Notes: a model not told the origin generated them from the letters alone. Positions 27,050 through 35,866 are shown, counted from the stretch's first letter. The stretch is 64,000 nt of DNA from Psychromicrobium xiongbiense (GCF_030271165.1 NZ_JASSZH010000009.1:368673-432672), one strand, 5' to 3'. A program made the numbers and translations.

Positions 27050-27520
27050 ATGTCCCTGATCCGTGCCATTGCCCGTCCGCTGCTGGCGTCAAGCTTCATC
27101 CTCTCTGGAGTCGAGCGCATCCGCACTGCCGATGAAACGGCTGAAAATTTGGGATTCGTGTTGCGCCCGGTGGCGAATTCATTGCCTGCCGTGGATGAGA
27201 AGACTGTGGCACGCGTGCTGGGCGGTGTTCAGGTGGGTGCCGGCATCCTGCTCGGACTGGGCAAATGCACCCGTTTCTCCGGTCTGCTGCTGGCATTGAC
27301 CTCCGGGGTGAATGCCGCCGCCGAGTACGGGGCTGCGGACAGCAGCACACCTCAGGCGCGCGGCTGGCAGCGGGCTCAGCTGTTGAAGAATGTCTCACTG
27401 TTCGGTGCGGTCCTGCTGGCTGCCGTGGATTCCTCCGGCCGTAAAAAACTCAAGCCCAAGGCCGCCCTGGAGGCACTTCCCGAGGCCGTGCTACACAAAG
27501 GGTCCAAGGCTGCCGCATGA
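27050..27520 (+). CDS. DoxX-like membrane protein
   Basis: 156 residues with about four hydrophobic segments and the DoxX opening [19 protein letters not shown] strong GAAGGAGG (27038-27045) sets the ATG at 27050. It is divergent from sigR and overlaps aroA by four bases, so it leads a doxX-aroA-rsgA operon. DoxX proteins are linked to quinone or thiol redox balance at the membrane, which would suit the SigR neighbourhood, but this is inference. Confidence 0.85.
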   Translation: MSLIRAIARPLLASSFILSGVERIRTADETAENLGFVLRPVANSLPAVDEKTVARVLGGVQVGAGILLGLGKCTRFSGLLLALTSGVNAAAEYGAADSSTPQARGWQRAQLLKNVSLFGAVLLAAVDSSGRKKLKPKAALEALPEAVLHKGSKAAA

Positions 27521-28902
27521 GTTTTGCTGATCCCTGGCCCGCGCCGCACGCCAGCGGCCCGGTTAATGCGACGCTAACCGTTCCTGCCTCCAAATCGCTG
27601 ACCAACCGTTACCTGATTCTGGCTGCTCTTGCCGAGGGACCCAGCCTGTTGCGCAGCCCGCTGCATTCGCGGGACTCGGCGCTGATGATTGCTGCCCTGC
27701 GCGCCCTGGGTGCCGTGGTGGAGGAGCTCCCGGGCGAGGGCGATTTCGGGCCGGATCTGCGGATCACCCCCCTCCCCGTGGGACGCCACCTGGCGGATCC
27801 GGTCGCCATCGACTGTGGACTGGCCGGTACCGTGATGCGTTTCGTCCCCCCGCTGGCGGCCCTGATCGACGGTCAGGTGACCTTCGATGGCGACCCCCAT
27901 GCGAGGAGTCGTCCGATGAGCCCGGTGATCGCCGGGCTGGCGGCGCTGGGCGTCCCGGTGGCAGCAGCCGACGGCGCCGGGGGTCGGCCGGGTTCCCTGC
28001 CCTTCACCGTGACCGGAACGGGTGCCCTGGATGGCGGCTATGTTCAGGTCGATGCCGCAGGTTCCTCCCAGTTCGTCTCCGCGCTGCTGCTGGTGGGCGC
28101 CCGCTTCCGGCTCGGCATCCATCTGGAACACGTTGGCAAGCCGGTACCGAGCCCCGACCACATCGCCATGACGATCGCCGTCCTGCGCGAGCTGGGGGTG
28201 CTGGTCGATGATTCGGTGCCTAACCACTGGATCGTCTCCCCCGGCCCTATCCGCGCCTTCGATGTGCGCATTGAGCAGGATCTTTCCAATGCCGGCCCCT
28301 TTCTGGCGGCTGCGCTGGTCACCGGTGGGCAGGTGCGTATCCCCCACTGGCCCCAGGGCACCAGTCAGGTCGGTGATCTCTGGCGCACCATACTGCCCGC
28401 GATGGGCGCAGAAATGACGCTCGACGGCGACTCTCTGGTGGTGCGCGGCGGGGAGCGGATTCTGGGCGGTGAGTTCGCCGATACTTCGGAACTCGCCCCC
28501 ACCGTTGCCGCGCTCTGTGCGCTGGCCCAGGGGCCCAGTCGGCTCAGCGGCATCGCGCATCTACGCGGTCATGAAACGGATCGGCTCGCTGCGCTGGTCA
28601 CCGAGATCAACGCGCTGGGAGGCTCGGTCCGGGAGACCGCAGATGGTCTCGTGATCGAACCCGCCCCGTTACACGGTGGCACGTTCCATACCTATGCCGA
28701 CCATCGAATGGCCACGGCAGGGGCGATTCTGGGTCTCGCCGTTCCCGGGATCCTGGTGGAGAACATCGCGACCACCGGCAAGACCATGCCGGAGTTTCCC
28801 TTGCTCTGGCAGGCCATGCTCGCAGGGAGCGGGCCGGAGACCGCGCAGGACGTCGCCGCAGCCCCCCTGACCGCCAGCCATCTGGAGCAGAGCGCCTCGT
28901 GA
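27517..28902 (+). CDS. aroA: 3-phosphoshikimate 1-carboxyvinyltransferase (EPSP synthase)
   Basis: 461 residues, two-domain inside-out barrel enzyme joining shikimate-3-phosphate and phosphoenolpyruvate in aromatic amino acid synthesis. Seen: TVPASKSLTNRYLIL (catalytic Lys26), a GLAGTVMRFVPPLAAL segment, DPHARSRPM, and near the end HETDRLAAL and TYADHRMATAGA. Length is a little above the common ~430. Overlaps doxX (ATGA) and rsgA (GTGA), so translation is coupled. The sigR-rsrA/aroA-rsgA-hisN order is conserved in many actinobacteria. Confidence 0.95.
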   Translation: MSFADPWPAPHASGPVNATLTVPASKSLTNRYLILAALAEGPSLLRSPLHSRDSALMIAALRALGAVVEELPGEGDFGPDLRITPLPVGRHLADPVAIDCGLAGTVMRFVPPLAALIDGQVTFDGDPHARSRPMSPVIAGLAALGVPVAAADGAGGRPGSLPFTVTGTGALDGGYVQVDAAGSSQFVSALLLVGARFRLGIHLEHVGKPVPSPDHIAMTIAVLRELGVLVDDSVPNHWIVSPGPIRAFDVRIEQDLSNAGPFLAAALVTGGQVRIPHWPQGTSQVGDLWRTILPAMGAEMTLDGDSLVVRGGERILGGEFADTSELAPTVAALCALAQGPSRLSGIAHLRGHETDRLAALVTEINALGGSVRETADGLVIEPAPLHGGTFHTYADHRMATAGAILGLAVPGILVENIATTGKTMPEFPLLWQAMLAGSGPETAQDVAAAPLTASHLEQSAS

Positions 28903-29963
28903 ACCGGGAATGGGATGAATCCGATGTGCGGATCCGGCCGAACAAGAAGGGCAGCCGTCCCCGCACCAAGGATCGCCCCAGCTATGACGATGCCGGGCTC
29001 GGTCGGATCATCACCGTCGACCGTGGCCGGTATACCGGGGTGGTTGACGAAGGAACTGCCCAGGAGCGGACGGTCGTCGCCGCGCGGGCGCGCGAACTGC
29101 GCCGCCAGCAGGTCGTGGTGGGCGATGTGGTCAGCCTGGTTGGCGATCTCAGTGGCGGCCCGGACTCGCTGGCCCGACTGGTGCGCATCGAGCCCCGCAG
29201 CTCGGTGCTGCGGCGCTCTGCCGATGACAACGATCCGATCGAGCGGGTGGTCGTGGCCAACGCTGATGTCCTGGTCATCGTGGTGGCTGCGGCAAATCCG
29301 GAACCGCGCACCGGATTCATCGACCGGACGCTGGTGGCAGCCTACGATGCCGGCCTCGAACCGGTGCTGCTGATCACCAAAACCGATCTGCTCACCCCGA
29401 CCGCCCTGATCGAAGCGTATGGAGATCTCGCGCTGGATCTGGTGCTTAGCCACACCGCCACACCGGATCCTGGCGAACTCGAGGCTGGTGATACCGAGGA
29501 ACCAGCCCCTGCCCCGGAGGCCGTGGAACAGTTGCGAGCGCTGCTGCAGGGTAAGGTCGGCGTTCTCCTCGGCCCCTCGGGTGTCGGGAAGTCGACCATG
29601 GTGAACGCGCTCACCGGGGCCACCCGGGCCACCGGCGGGGTGAATGCCGTCACCGGGCGTGGCCGCCATACGTCATCGTCCGCTCTGGCCCTGAAACTTG
29701 CCGACGGTGTGCCCGGCAGCTGGATCATCGATACCCCGGGCATCCGGTCCTTCGGCCTGGCCCATGTGGATCCCAACCGGATCCTCAGCGCCTTCGACGA
29801 TCTGGCCCCGGTGGCGCTGGACTGTCCGCGCGGGTGCTCTCATGAGGCCGATGCGCCCGAGTGCGCGCTCGACCCCTGGGCAGAGGATGTCGAGGCCCAT
29901 CCGGGTGCCGCCGCACGTCTGGCCTCGTTCCGGCGTCTTCTGGTGCAGAAACGCAGTGATTGA
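28899..29963 (+). CDS. rsgA: Ribosome small subunit-dependent GTPase RsgA
   Basis: 354 residues, circularly permuted GTPase that checks late 30S maturation. Order seen: OB-fold (about 35-110), G4 ITKTDLL, then G1 GPSGVGKSTMVNAL, G3 DTPGIRSF, and a zinc site CPRGCSHEADAPEC. The permuted G4-G1-G3 order is diagnostic. The start is GTG 28899, overlapping the aroA stop by four bases. Length is normal. Confidence 0.94.
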   Translation: MNREWDESDVRIRPNKKGSRPRTKDRPSYDDAGLGRIITVDRGRYTGVVDEGTAQERTVVAARARELRRQQVVVGDVVSLVGDLSGGPDSLARLVRIEPRSSVLRRSADDNDPIERVVVANADVLVIVVAAANPEPRTGFIDRTLVAAYDAGLEPVLLITKTDLLTPTALIEAYGDLALDLVLSHTATPDPGELEAGDTEEPAPAPEAVEQLRALLQGKVGVLLGPSGVGKSTMVNALTGATRATGGVNAVTGRGRHTSSSALALKLADGVPGSWIIDTPGIRSFGLAHVDPNRILSAFDDLAPVALDCPRGCSHEADAPECALDPWAEDVEAHPGAAARLASFRRLLVQKRSD

Positions 29964-30025
29964 ACCGCTGGCGATTCGCCCGCAAGCGCGCCAGGGATGG
30001 ACTCCCTGACTGATAGCGTGAACCT

Positions 30026-30844
30026 ATGACTCCGGAGCCACGCAGCTACAACGACGATCTTCGCCTTGCCCACGTGATTGCGGACAGCATCGACGCACAC
30101 ACCATGGAGCGCTTCAAGGCGCTGGATCTGCGGGTTGAGACGAAGCCCGATCTCACTCCGGTGACCGATGCCGATCAGAGCGCGGAGGAGAGCATCCGTG
30201 CGCAGCTGGCCCGGGCCAGGCCCCGGGACGCCTTCCTCGGTGAGGAATCCGGCAGCACAGGCCACGGGCCCCGACGCTGGATCGTCGATCCCATCGATGG
30301 CACCAAGAACTTTGTCCGGGGCGTTCCGGTCTGGGCCACGCTCATCTGCCTGGTGGACGAGGGTGTTCCGGTGGTCGGCCTGGTCAGTGCTCCTGCACTG
30401 GGCAAGCGCTGGTGGGCTGCTCTGGGCAGCGGCGCGTTCACCGGGAAGTCTCTCGCTGCGGCAACCCGGATTTCCGTGTCCAATGTCTCCCAGCTCAGCG
30501 ACGCGTCGCTGTCTTACTCCTCGCTCGCTGGCTGGCGGGAGCACGGCAACCTGGGCAATTTCCTGACCCTGATGGACGCCAGCTGGCGCACCCGGGCCTA
30601 CGGGGATTTCTGGTCCTACTGCCTGGTGGCGGAAGGTGCAGTGGACATCGCCTGTGAGCCGGAGCTGAATCTGCATGATATGGCGGCCCTGGTGCCGATC
30701 GTTACCGAGGCCGGCGGCCGGTTCACCTCGCTGGACGGCGTCGACGGTCCGTTCGGCGGCAATGCTCTGGCCACGAACGGCATCCTGCATTCTGAAGCAC
30801 TGGCTGTGCTCAACCCGGACCTCGACCCCCTCCTCCCCCACTAG
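30026..30844 (+). CDS. hisN: Histidinol-phosphatase, inositol monophosphatase family
   Basis: 272 residues with the IMPase metal-site motifs: TPVTDADQSAEE, FLGEESG, and WIVDPIDGTKNFVRG. The final motif is NLHDMAALVPIV where many IMPases have WD. The position after aroA-rsgA and the motif set match actinobacterial HisN, which removes phosphate from histidinol phosphate. TAGCGT at 30014-30019 ends six bases before the ATG, so a leaderless transcript separate from rsgA is possible; no ribosome binding site is seen. Confidence 0.87.
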   Translation: MTPEPRSYNDDLRLAHVIADSIDAHTMERFKALDLRVETKPDLTPVTDADQSAEESIRAQLARARPRDAFLGEESGSTGHGPRRWIVDPIDGTKNFVRGVPVWATLICLVDEGVPVVGLVSAPALGKRWWAALGSGAFTGKSLAAATRISVSNVSQLSDASLSYSSLAGWREHGNLGNFLTLMDASWRTRAYGDFWSYCLVAEGAVDIACEPELNLHDMAALVPIVTEAGGRFTSLDGVDGPFGGNALATNGILHSEALAVLNPDLDPLLPH

Positions 30845-30900
30845 GTCGCAGTAGCGCTGAAAGTCGCCCCCTGTTTTTGAGCAACTATTGCGACACAGTT

Positions 30901-30940
30901 GGGCGGGCGGTTGCACTCGTTCGCCCGCCCGCACTACGCT
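30901..30940 (+). promoter_or_regulatory. GC hairpin and promoter before the SAM riboswitch
   Basis: GGGCGGGCG (30901-30909) pairs with CGCCCGCCC (30922-30930), a 9-bp stem 57 bases after the hisN stop that may act as a terminator. TTGCAC (30911-30916), 18 bases and TACGCT (30935-30940) form a promoter candidate that overlaps the hairpin and would start the riboswitch RNA about base 30947. Confidence 0.5.
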
Positions 30941-30945
30941 GACAC

Positions 30946-31065
30946 AAAGGTCACGAGTGCCAGCGCTAAACCCCGGTTTGCTGGCCGGCAACCCTCCCGC
31001 CGCGGCGGGGTGCCCCGGGTGACGACCTGGCCGGACCGAGGTGGTACCGGCAAGCGCGGATCTCC
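30946..31065 (+). ncRNA. SAM-IV riboswitch
   Basis: Conserved SAM-IV core elements are seen in order: GGTCACGAGTGCCAGC (30949-30964), a stretch ending CCCCGGTTTGCTGGCCGG, CAACCCTCC, GGCGGGGTGCCCCGGG, and GTGACGACC (31019-31027) which closes the first stem with GGTC; then a pseudoknot region up to about 31060. SAM-IV is an actinobacterial class that binds S-adenosylmethionine. Downstream, CTCCTC (31062-31067) can pair with GAGGAG of the ribosome binding site (31090-31095) around the palindrome GTGGGATCCCAC (31073-31084), which suggests translational control. Confidence 0.9.
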
Positions 31066-31100
31066 TCTCGCTGTGGGATCCCACCAGTCGAGGAGTCGTC

Positions 31101-32513
31101 ATGAGCACCACACTGACCGAGAACAGCCCCGTATCCGCCCAGGATTCCTACTTCACAGGGCTGCCTGAATTGTCGGCATCGCCCCTTGTGCCCGTGGTTG
31201 GCGGCGAGCTGAGCGCCCCTCTCGTCCAGGGCGGCGAGCGTCGGTATGTGAACCTGGATTACGCCGCCTCGGCCCCGGCTCTGGAACAGGTGGCGGACTA
31301 CCTTCAGCAGATCCTGCCCTACTACGCAAGCGTCCATCGCGGTGCCGGCTATGCCTCGCAGATCAGCACCTCGGTCTATGAAAACGCCCGGACAATCGTC
31401 CGCCAGGCGGTGGGCGGGCGCGCCGATGACGCCGTGATCTTTACCCGCAACACCACCGACGCGCTCAATCTGCTGTCGCATTGCCTGCCGGAGGGTGGCG
31501 AGGTGCTCTACCTGGATATTGAGCACCATGCGAACCTGCTGCCGTGGCAGGCGCTGCCGCATCGCAGTGTTCTTGCCGGGAGCACCATTGCGGAGACGCT
31601 GGAGGTGCTGGAACGCGAGCTGAGCATTTCGTCGGTGGCTCTGCTCGCCGTGACCGGGGCCTCCAATGTCACCGGTGAGGTCCTGCCCGTGGCGGAACTC
31701 GCCCGGCTGGCCCACCGCTACGGCGCCCGAATTGTGATTGATGCCGCCCAGCTGATCCCCCATCGCCGCCTCGAGATCGCAGCCTGGGAGGTGGACTACG
31801 TCGCTTTCTCCGGCCACAAGCTCTATGCGCCTTTCGGCTCCGGCGTCCTGCTGGGCCGTCCGGACTGGCTGGATGCAGGCACCCCGCATCTGGCAGGTGG
31901 CGGCGCAGTGCGGGAGGTCAAACTGGAAAGCGTCAGCTGGGCCGAAGGCCCGGCACGCCATGAGGGTGGCACCCCCAATGTGCTGGGCGCCGCGACGCTG
32001 GCCCGCGCTCTCCAGGTCATCGGCTCGCTGGAGGAAAGCAGCTGGCAGCACCACGAAGAGCAGTTGCGCGAGTATCTGGTGACGGGCCTGGAAACGATCG
32101 ATGGCGTCTCGGTCCACCGTCTGTTCGAGGACTCGGTCCAGTACCCGCAAACCGGCAGCATCGGTGTGGTCAATTTCTCGGTGGAAGGGTACGACGCCGG
32201 TCTGGTCGCTGCCGTGCTGTCCGCCGAGTTTGCCGTCGGTGTGCGTGACGGCCGGTTCTGCGCCCACCCCCTGTTGCGTCGACTGGGCCTGCCAACCGGC
32301 TCACTGCGCGCCAGCTTTGGGCTCGGATCGCGGCGCGCCGATGCCGAACGGCTGATTGAGGGCGTTCGCAGCTTGGTGGCTGACGGGCCCCGGTGGGACT
32401 ATGTGGTGGATGCTGGCCGGTGGATTCCGGCGAACGACGCTCGGTCCTTCCCCGACTGGGCACCCAATACTCCGGGAACGGCGGGCGCGGCACCCTGCAT
32501 CGCCGAATCCTGA
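31101..32513 (+). CDS. SufS-like class V aminotransferase/cysteine desulfurase under SAM control
   Basis: 470 residues, fold type I PLP enzyme. EHHANLLPW, DAAQLIPHRR and the Schiff-base Lys240 in FSGHKLYAPFG match group II cysteine desulfurases, and a cysteine is present at the catalytic position (Cys387 in RFCAHP). It has an N-terminal extension of about 45 residues and a C-terminal one of about 45, and no sufBCD or sufU nearby. Control by a SAM-IV riboswitch and pairing with a methyltransferase make a role in methionine/SAM-linked sulfur metabolism more likely than Fe-S assembly. The ATG at 31101 follows AGGAG. Confidence 0.82.
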   Translation: MSTTLTENSPVSAQDSYFTGLPELSASPLVPVVGGELSAPLVQGGERRYVNLDYAASAPALEQVADYLQQILPYYASVHRGAGYASQISTSVYENARTIVRQAVGGRADDAVIFTRNTTDALNLLSHCLPEGGEVLYLDIEHHANLLPWQALPHRSVLAGSTIAETLEVLERELSISSVALLAVTGASNVTGEVLPVAELARLAHRYGARIVIDAAQLIPHRRLEIAAWEVDYVAFSGHKLYAPFGSGVLLGRPDWLDAGTPHLAGGGAVREVKLESVSWAEGPARHEGGTPNVLGAATLARALQVIGSLEESSWQHHEEQLREYLVTGLETIDGVSVHRLFEDSVQYPQTGSIGVVNFSVEGYDAGLVAAVLSAEFAVGVRDGRFCAHPLLRRLGLPTGSLRASFGLGSRRADAERLIEGVRSLVADGPRWDYVVDAGRWIPANDARSFPDWAPNTPGTAGAAPCIAES

Positions 32514-32527
32514 CCGGAGGTCTGCCT

Positions 32528-33322
32528 ATGCCCACCATTCCCCTACTTCCTCAGCCGGGTGGCCCTAAATTTGACCAGGACCGGCGCCAGGAGCTGGCTG
32601 CGGCGTTTCTGAGTGGCGGGCAGACCTATGACCGGATCCGCCCCGGCTATCCCGAGGAAAGTGTGGACTGGCTGGTTCCCTCCGGCACCGGAGCCCTGGA
32701 TGTGTTAGATCTGGGAGCCGGGACCGGGAAGCTCACCGGAGCCCTCCTGGCCCGGGGGCATCGGGTCGTTGCGGTGGATCCCTCCGAGGATATGCTCGCC
32801 CAGCTACGGCTCAGTCTGCCCACGGCACAGGCTCTGTTGGGAACCGCAGAGGCGCTGCCGCTGGCAGATGGCCAGGTGGACTCGGTGGTCGTGGCCCAGG
32901 CCTGGCACTGGTTTGATCACCAGGCGGCCAGCGCGGAGATCGCCCGGGTACTCCGCCCCGGCGGGCGCCTGGCCTTGATCTGGAACCAGCTTGACGTCAC
33001 GGTTCCCTGGGTCCACCGGCTGTCCCGGATCATGCATGCCGGCGATGTGCACCGCACCGGCGTCGACCCGCAGGTAAGCCCGCAGTTCAGCCCCGCGGAG
33101 CATCAGGTGGTTCTCTGGCAGCAGAGGCTCACCCCGGAGGAAATCCTGGAACTGGCAACCTCCCGCAGCTACTTTCTCCGTGCTGGCACCAGGGACCGGG
33201 AGCGGGTACTGACCAACCTGCGCTGGTACCTGTATGAGCATTTGGGCCATACCGTGGGCGAGAATCTGGAACTGCCGTACCAGGCGCTGTCCTGGAGGAT
33301 GACGCTCCGCCCCCAGCGGTAG
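32528..33322 (+). CDS. Class I SAM-dependent methyltransferase
   Basis: 264 residues. Motif I VLDLGAGTGKLTG at about 59-71, the acidic end of strand 2 in VVAVDPSEDM, and the post-II region GTAEALPLADGQVDSVVVAQ are the standard class I Rossmann signatures, similar to UbiE/Methyltransf_11 proteins. ATG 32528 follows CGGAGG. It is 14 bases after the SufS-like gene and so shares the SAM-IV riboswitch, consistent with an enzyme that uses SAM. Substrate unknown. Confidence 0.86.
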   Translation: MPTIPLLPQPGGPKFDQDRRQELAAAFLSGGQTYDRIRPGYPEESVDWLVPSGTGALDVLDLGAGTGKLTGALLARGHRVVAVDPSEDMLAQLRLSLPTAQALLGTAEALPLADGQVDSVVVAQAWHWFDHQAASAEIARVLRPGGRLALIWNQLDVTVPWVHRLSRIMHAGDVHRTGVDPQVSPQFSPAEHQVVLWQQRLTPEEILELATSRSYFLRAGTRDRERVLTNLRWYLYEHLGHTVGENLELPYQALSWRMTLRPQR

Positions 33323-33370
33323 AACCGGGGCAGTAGAGCCAGGCAGTAAGAGCGGGCTACCTTGATTCAT

Positions 33371-33407
33371 AATTTCGGCTTGCCTTAAATTAATGTCGAG
33401 GTATCCT
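33371..33407 (+). promoter_or_regulatory. mntH promoter with MntR/DtxR-type operator
   Basis: A 21-bp imperfect palindrome at 33371-33391 (ends AATTT/AAATT, inner GGC/GCC) covers the -35 TTGCCT (33380-33385). After 16 bases comes -10 TATCCT (33402-33407), six bases from the ATG at 33414, so the mRNA is predicted to be leaderless. The dyad has DtxR-family character and the MntR gene is second in this operon. Confidence 0.7.
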
Positions 33408-33413
33408 GAATCT

Positions 33414-34694
33414 ATGGATCAGACGACCGCGCCTCCCGCGCCTGATCAGCGCCGACGACGGCTCATCTTCCCCCGGCAGCTGCTCCTTCTAGGCCCCGCT
33501 TTCGTGGCCGCCATCGCCTACGTCGACCCGGGGAACGTGGCCGCAAATCTCACCGGCGGTGCCCGCTACGGCTATCTGCTGGTCTGGGTCCTGATCGCGG
33601 CAAACCTTCTGGCCATGATGGTGCAGTATCAGTCAGCCAAACTGGGTCTGGTCACCGGGAAATCGCTCCCGGAACTCATCGGAATGCGGCTCCACCCGTG
33701 GGCACGTCGGAGCTTCTGGGTCCAGGCGGAGCTGGCGGCCATGGCCACCGATCTGGCTGAAGTGATCGGCGGCGCCATCGCACTCAACCTCCTGTTCGGC
33801 CTCCCACTGGTCTGGGGTGGCCTGATCATTGGGCTCGTGTCCATGGGCTTGCTGAGTGTACAGAACCGCTATGGGCAACGTCGGTTCGAAGGGGTGATCG
33901 GGGCGCTGCTGGCCGTCATCACCCTGGGGTTCCTGGCCGGGCTGTTCGTCAGTCCGCCCGATCCCACGCAGCTCGCCGCCGGGCTGCTCCCCCGTTTTGA
34001 CGGACCCGGTTCAGTGGTGCTGGCGGCCAGTATGCTGGGTGCCACGGTCATGCCGCATGCCATCTACCTCCATTCAGCACTGAGCCGGGATCGGCATCGC
34101 CCGGCCAGTAGCACAAGGCAGAGCAGCACAGCCCCCAGCGCCCCGGTACTGCACCGGTTGATCCGGGCGACGCGGCTCGATGTCGTCCTGGCCCTGGTCC
34201 TGGCCGGCGGCGTCAACCTGGGTATGTTGCTGCTGGCTGCCTCTGCCCTGCAGGGGCAGAGCGGAACCGACAGCATCGAGGGCGCGCATGCGGCCATCGC
34301 GGCCCATCTGGGCCCCGCGGTTGCCGGGGTGTTCGCCATCGGGCTGCTGGCCTCCGGCCTCGCCTCCACCTCGGTGGGTTCCTATGCGGGCGCCGTCATC
34401 ATGGGAGGCCTGGTGAAAATCCAGATGCCGCTGCTGGCCCGACGCGCGATTGGCCTGATTCCGGCTCTCGTGGTGCTGAGCCTGTCCATCGATTCCACGC
34501 AGGCGCTGGTGATCAGTCAGGCGATTCTGAGCCTGTGCATCCCCTTCGCCCTGATCCCCCTGATCCGGCTCACCTCGAATCACACGGTGATGGGTGAGCA
34601 CCGGGACGGGCTGGCATTGCGCATCGCCGCCATCGTCGGCGTGGGGTTGATCGTGGCGCTCAATCTTGCCCTGGTGGTGCTGACGGTATTCTGA
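33414..34694 (+). CDS. mntH: Nramp-family Mn2+/divalent metal transporter
   Basis: 426 residues, about eleven membrane helices. TM1 has the metal-binding DPGN (38-41) and TM6 the MPHAIYLHSA motif, both diagnostic of Nramp/MntH proton-coupled importers. The ATG at 33414 is preferred to one at 33393 because the latter lies between the -35 and -10 boxes. An unusual Ser/Thr-rich loop (about 225-245) follows TM6. It is followed after four bases by the MntR gene, forming a self-regulated Mn uptake unit. Confidence 0.92.
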   Translation: MDQTTAPPAPDQRRRRLIFPRQLLLLGPAFVAAIAYVDPGNVAANLTGGARYGYLLVWVLIAANLLAMMVQYQSAKLGLVTGKSLPELIGMRLHPWARRSFWVQAELAAMATDLAEVIGGAIALNLLFGLPLVWGGLIIGLVSMGLLSVQNRYGQRRFEGVIGALLAVITLGFLAGLFVSPPDPTQLAAGLLPRFDGPGSVVLAASMLGATVMPHAIYLHSALSRDRHRPASSTRQSSTAPSAPVLHRLIRATRLDVVLALVLAGGVNLGMLLLAASALQGQSGTDSIEGAHAAIAAHLGPAVAGVFAIGLLASGLASTSVGSYAGAVIMGGLVKIQMPLLARRAIGLIPALVVLSLSIDSTQALVISQAILSLCIPFALIPLIRLTSNHTVMGEHRDGLALRIAAIVGVGLIVALNLALVVLTVF

Positions 34695-34698
34695 AGTC

Positions 34699-35424
34699 GT
34701 GAAACCCTCGGTCCATTCCTCCAGCGTGGAAGACTACGTCAAGGTCATCTACGCTCATACCGAGTGGCAGGACAAGCCACTGAACTCCAGCCAGCTGGCC
34801 CTCAAACTGGGAGTGGCCAATTCCTCTGTCTCTGAGATGGTCCGCAAGCTGGTGGAGCTGGGGCTGGTGGATCACCAGCCCTATGCCGCGGTCAGGCTGA
34901 CTGCGGTCGGCTACCAGCTGGCCCTCTCCATGGTGCGCCGGCATCGTCTGATTGAAACGTTCCTGGCCCGGGAACTGGGTTACAGCTGGGATCAGGTTCA
35001 TGATGAGGCGGAGACGCTGGAACACGCCGTCTCCGAGCGGTTCGTGGACCGGCTGGCGGAACGCCTAGGTAACCCGGACCGCGATCCGCATGGCGATCCG
35101 ATCCCGGGTGCCGACGGCGTGATCACCATTCCGACTGCCCATCAGCTGACGGTCCTGGATGCCGGACACCAGGGACAGATCACCCGGATCAGTGACGAAA
35201 ACCCACTTCTGCTGCGCTACCTCGAACAGGAACGGATCACTCTGGACTCCGCGGTGGAGGTGGTGGGGCGCAAACCCTTCGGCGGTTCGCTCGTGGTCCG
35301 CCTGGAGGGTCAGGATCATCAGTTGCGTGAGCTGGATGTCAGTGACGAGGTCGGCTCGGCGCTCTGGATCGCAGACACCCGCGAACACGTAGGATGCACC
35401 GTGGGTACCTCTCGTGAGCCGTAG
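34699..35424 (+). CDS. mntR: DtxR/MntR-family metal-dependent regulator
   Basis: 241 residues, the long actinobacterial form. Winged helix at about 5-70 (SVEDYVKVIYAHTEW, NSSVSEMVRKLVELGLV), a metal-binding dimerisation domain to about 140 (DEAETLEHAVSERFVDRL), and a FeoA/SH3-like C-terminal domain. GTG 34699 lies four bases after mntH. Coupling to an Nramp gene favours manganese sensing (MntR) over iron (IdeR/DtxR). Likely target: the dyad at 33371-33391. The 3' end overlaps the first FluC gene by 11 bases. Confidence 0.9.
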   Translation: MKPSVHSSSVEDYVKVIYAHTEWQDKPLNSSQLALKLGVANSSVSEMVRKLVELGLVDHQPYAAVRLTAVGYQLALSMVRRHRLIETFLARELGYSWDQVHDEAETLEHAVSERFVDRLAERLGNPDRDPHGDPIPGADGVITIPTAHQLTVLDAGHQGQITRISDENPLLLRYLEQERITLDSAVEVVGRKPFGGSLVVRLEGQDHQLRELDVSDEVGSALWIADTREHVGCTVGTSREP

Positions 35425-35866
35425 CGGTCACTGGCCGCCGTGGCGCGCCTGGCTCGCGGTCGCCGTCTGCGCCTTCGTCGGCACAGAAGTGCGCTACGGG
35501 CTTGGCCTTCTCTTCCCGGAGGGCTCCGGTGGACTCCCCTGGACCACCCTGACGATCAATGTGGTCGGCGCGGCCGCCCTCGCCGCTCTGACAGGCTACT
35601 GGAGCATACGGGCTGCGAGATGGTGGCTGAGAGCTGCCCTGGGACCTGGACTGTTGGGCGCCTTCACCACGTTCTCCGCCGTGGTCTATGCCGTGAATCA
35701 ACTTGATTCTCAGGGCTCCATCCTTCTCGCGGTGACGTATCTGCTCGTCACCCTCGTCGCAGGCCTGGCAGCTGCCGCCCTGGGCCTCACCGCGGGCCAG
35801 CACTGGGCGCGGCAACGGCAGAGCCGGCAGGACAGCCTCCCTGCGACGTCGGAGACGGCACGATGA
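35414..35866 (+). CDS. crcB: Fluoride exporter FluC/CrcB, subunit 1
   Basis: 150 residues, four membrane helices. The second-helix end has INVVGAAALAAL and the third segment GPGLLGAFTTFSAVVYAVN, the TTFS motif that lines the fluoride pore. The N-terminal GTEVRYGLGLLF corresponds to the Gly-x-x-x-Arg-Tyr/Phe of Fluc channels. The start is GTG 35414 inside the end of mntR. Paired with a second fluC (ATGA overlap), as in Gram-positive heterodimeric channels. No fluoride riboswitch is seen. Confidence 0.87.
   Translation: MSRSGHWPPWRAWLAVAVCAFVGTEVRYGLGLLFPEGSGGLPWTTLTINVVGAAALAALTGYWSIRAARWWLRAALGPGLLGAFTTFSAVVYAVNQLDSQGSILLAVTYLLVTLVAGLAAAALGLTAGQHWARQRQSRQDSLPATSETAR

Noticed and set aside
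30845..30894. Inverted repeat GTCGCAGTAG/CTATTGCGAC after hisN
   Set aside because: One mismatch and a 30-base loop; the GC hairpin at 30901-30930 is a better terminator candidate.
35380..35440. Fluoride riboswitch before the FluC pair
   Set aside because: The FluC start lies inside the mntR gene; no crcB-motif RNA elements were seen.
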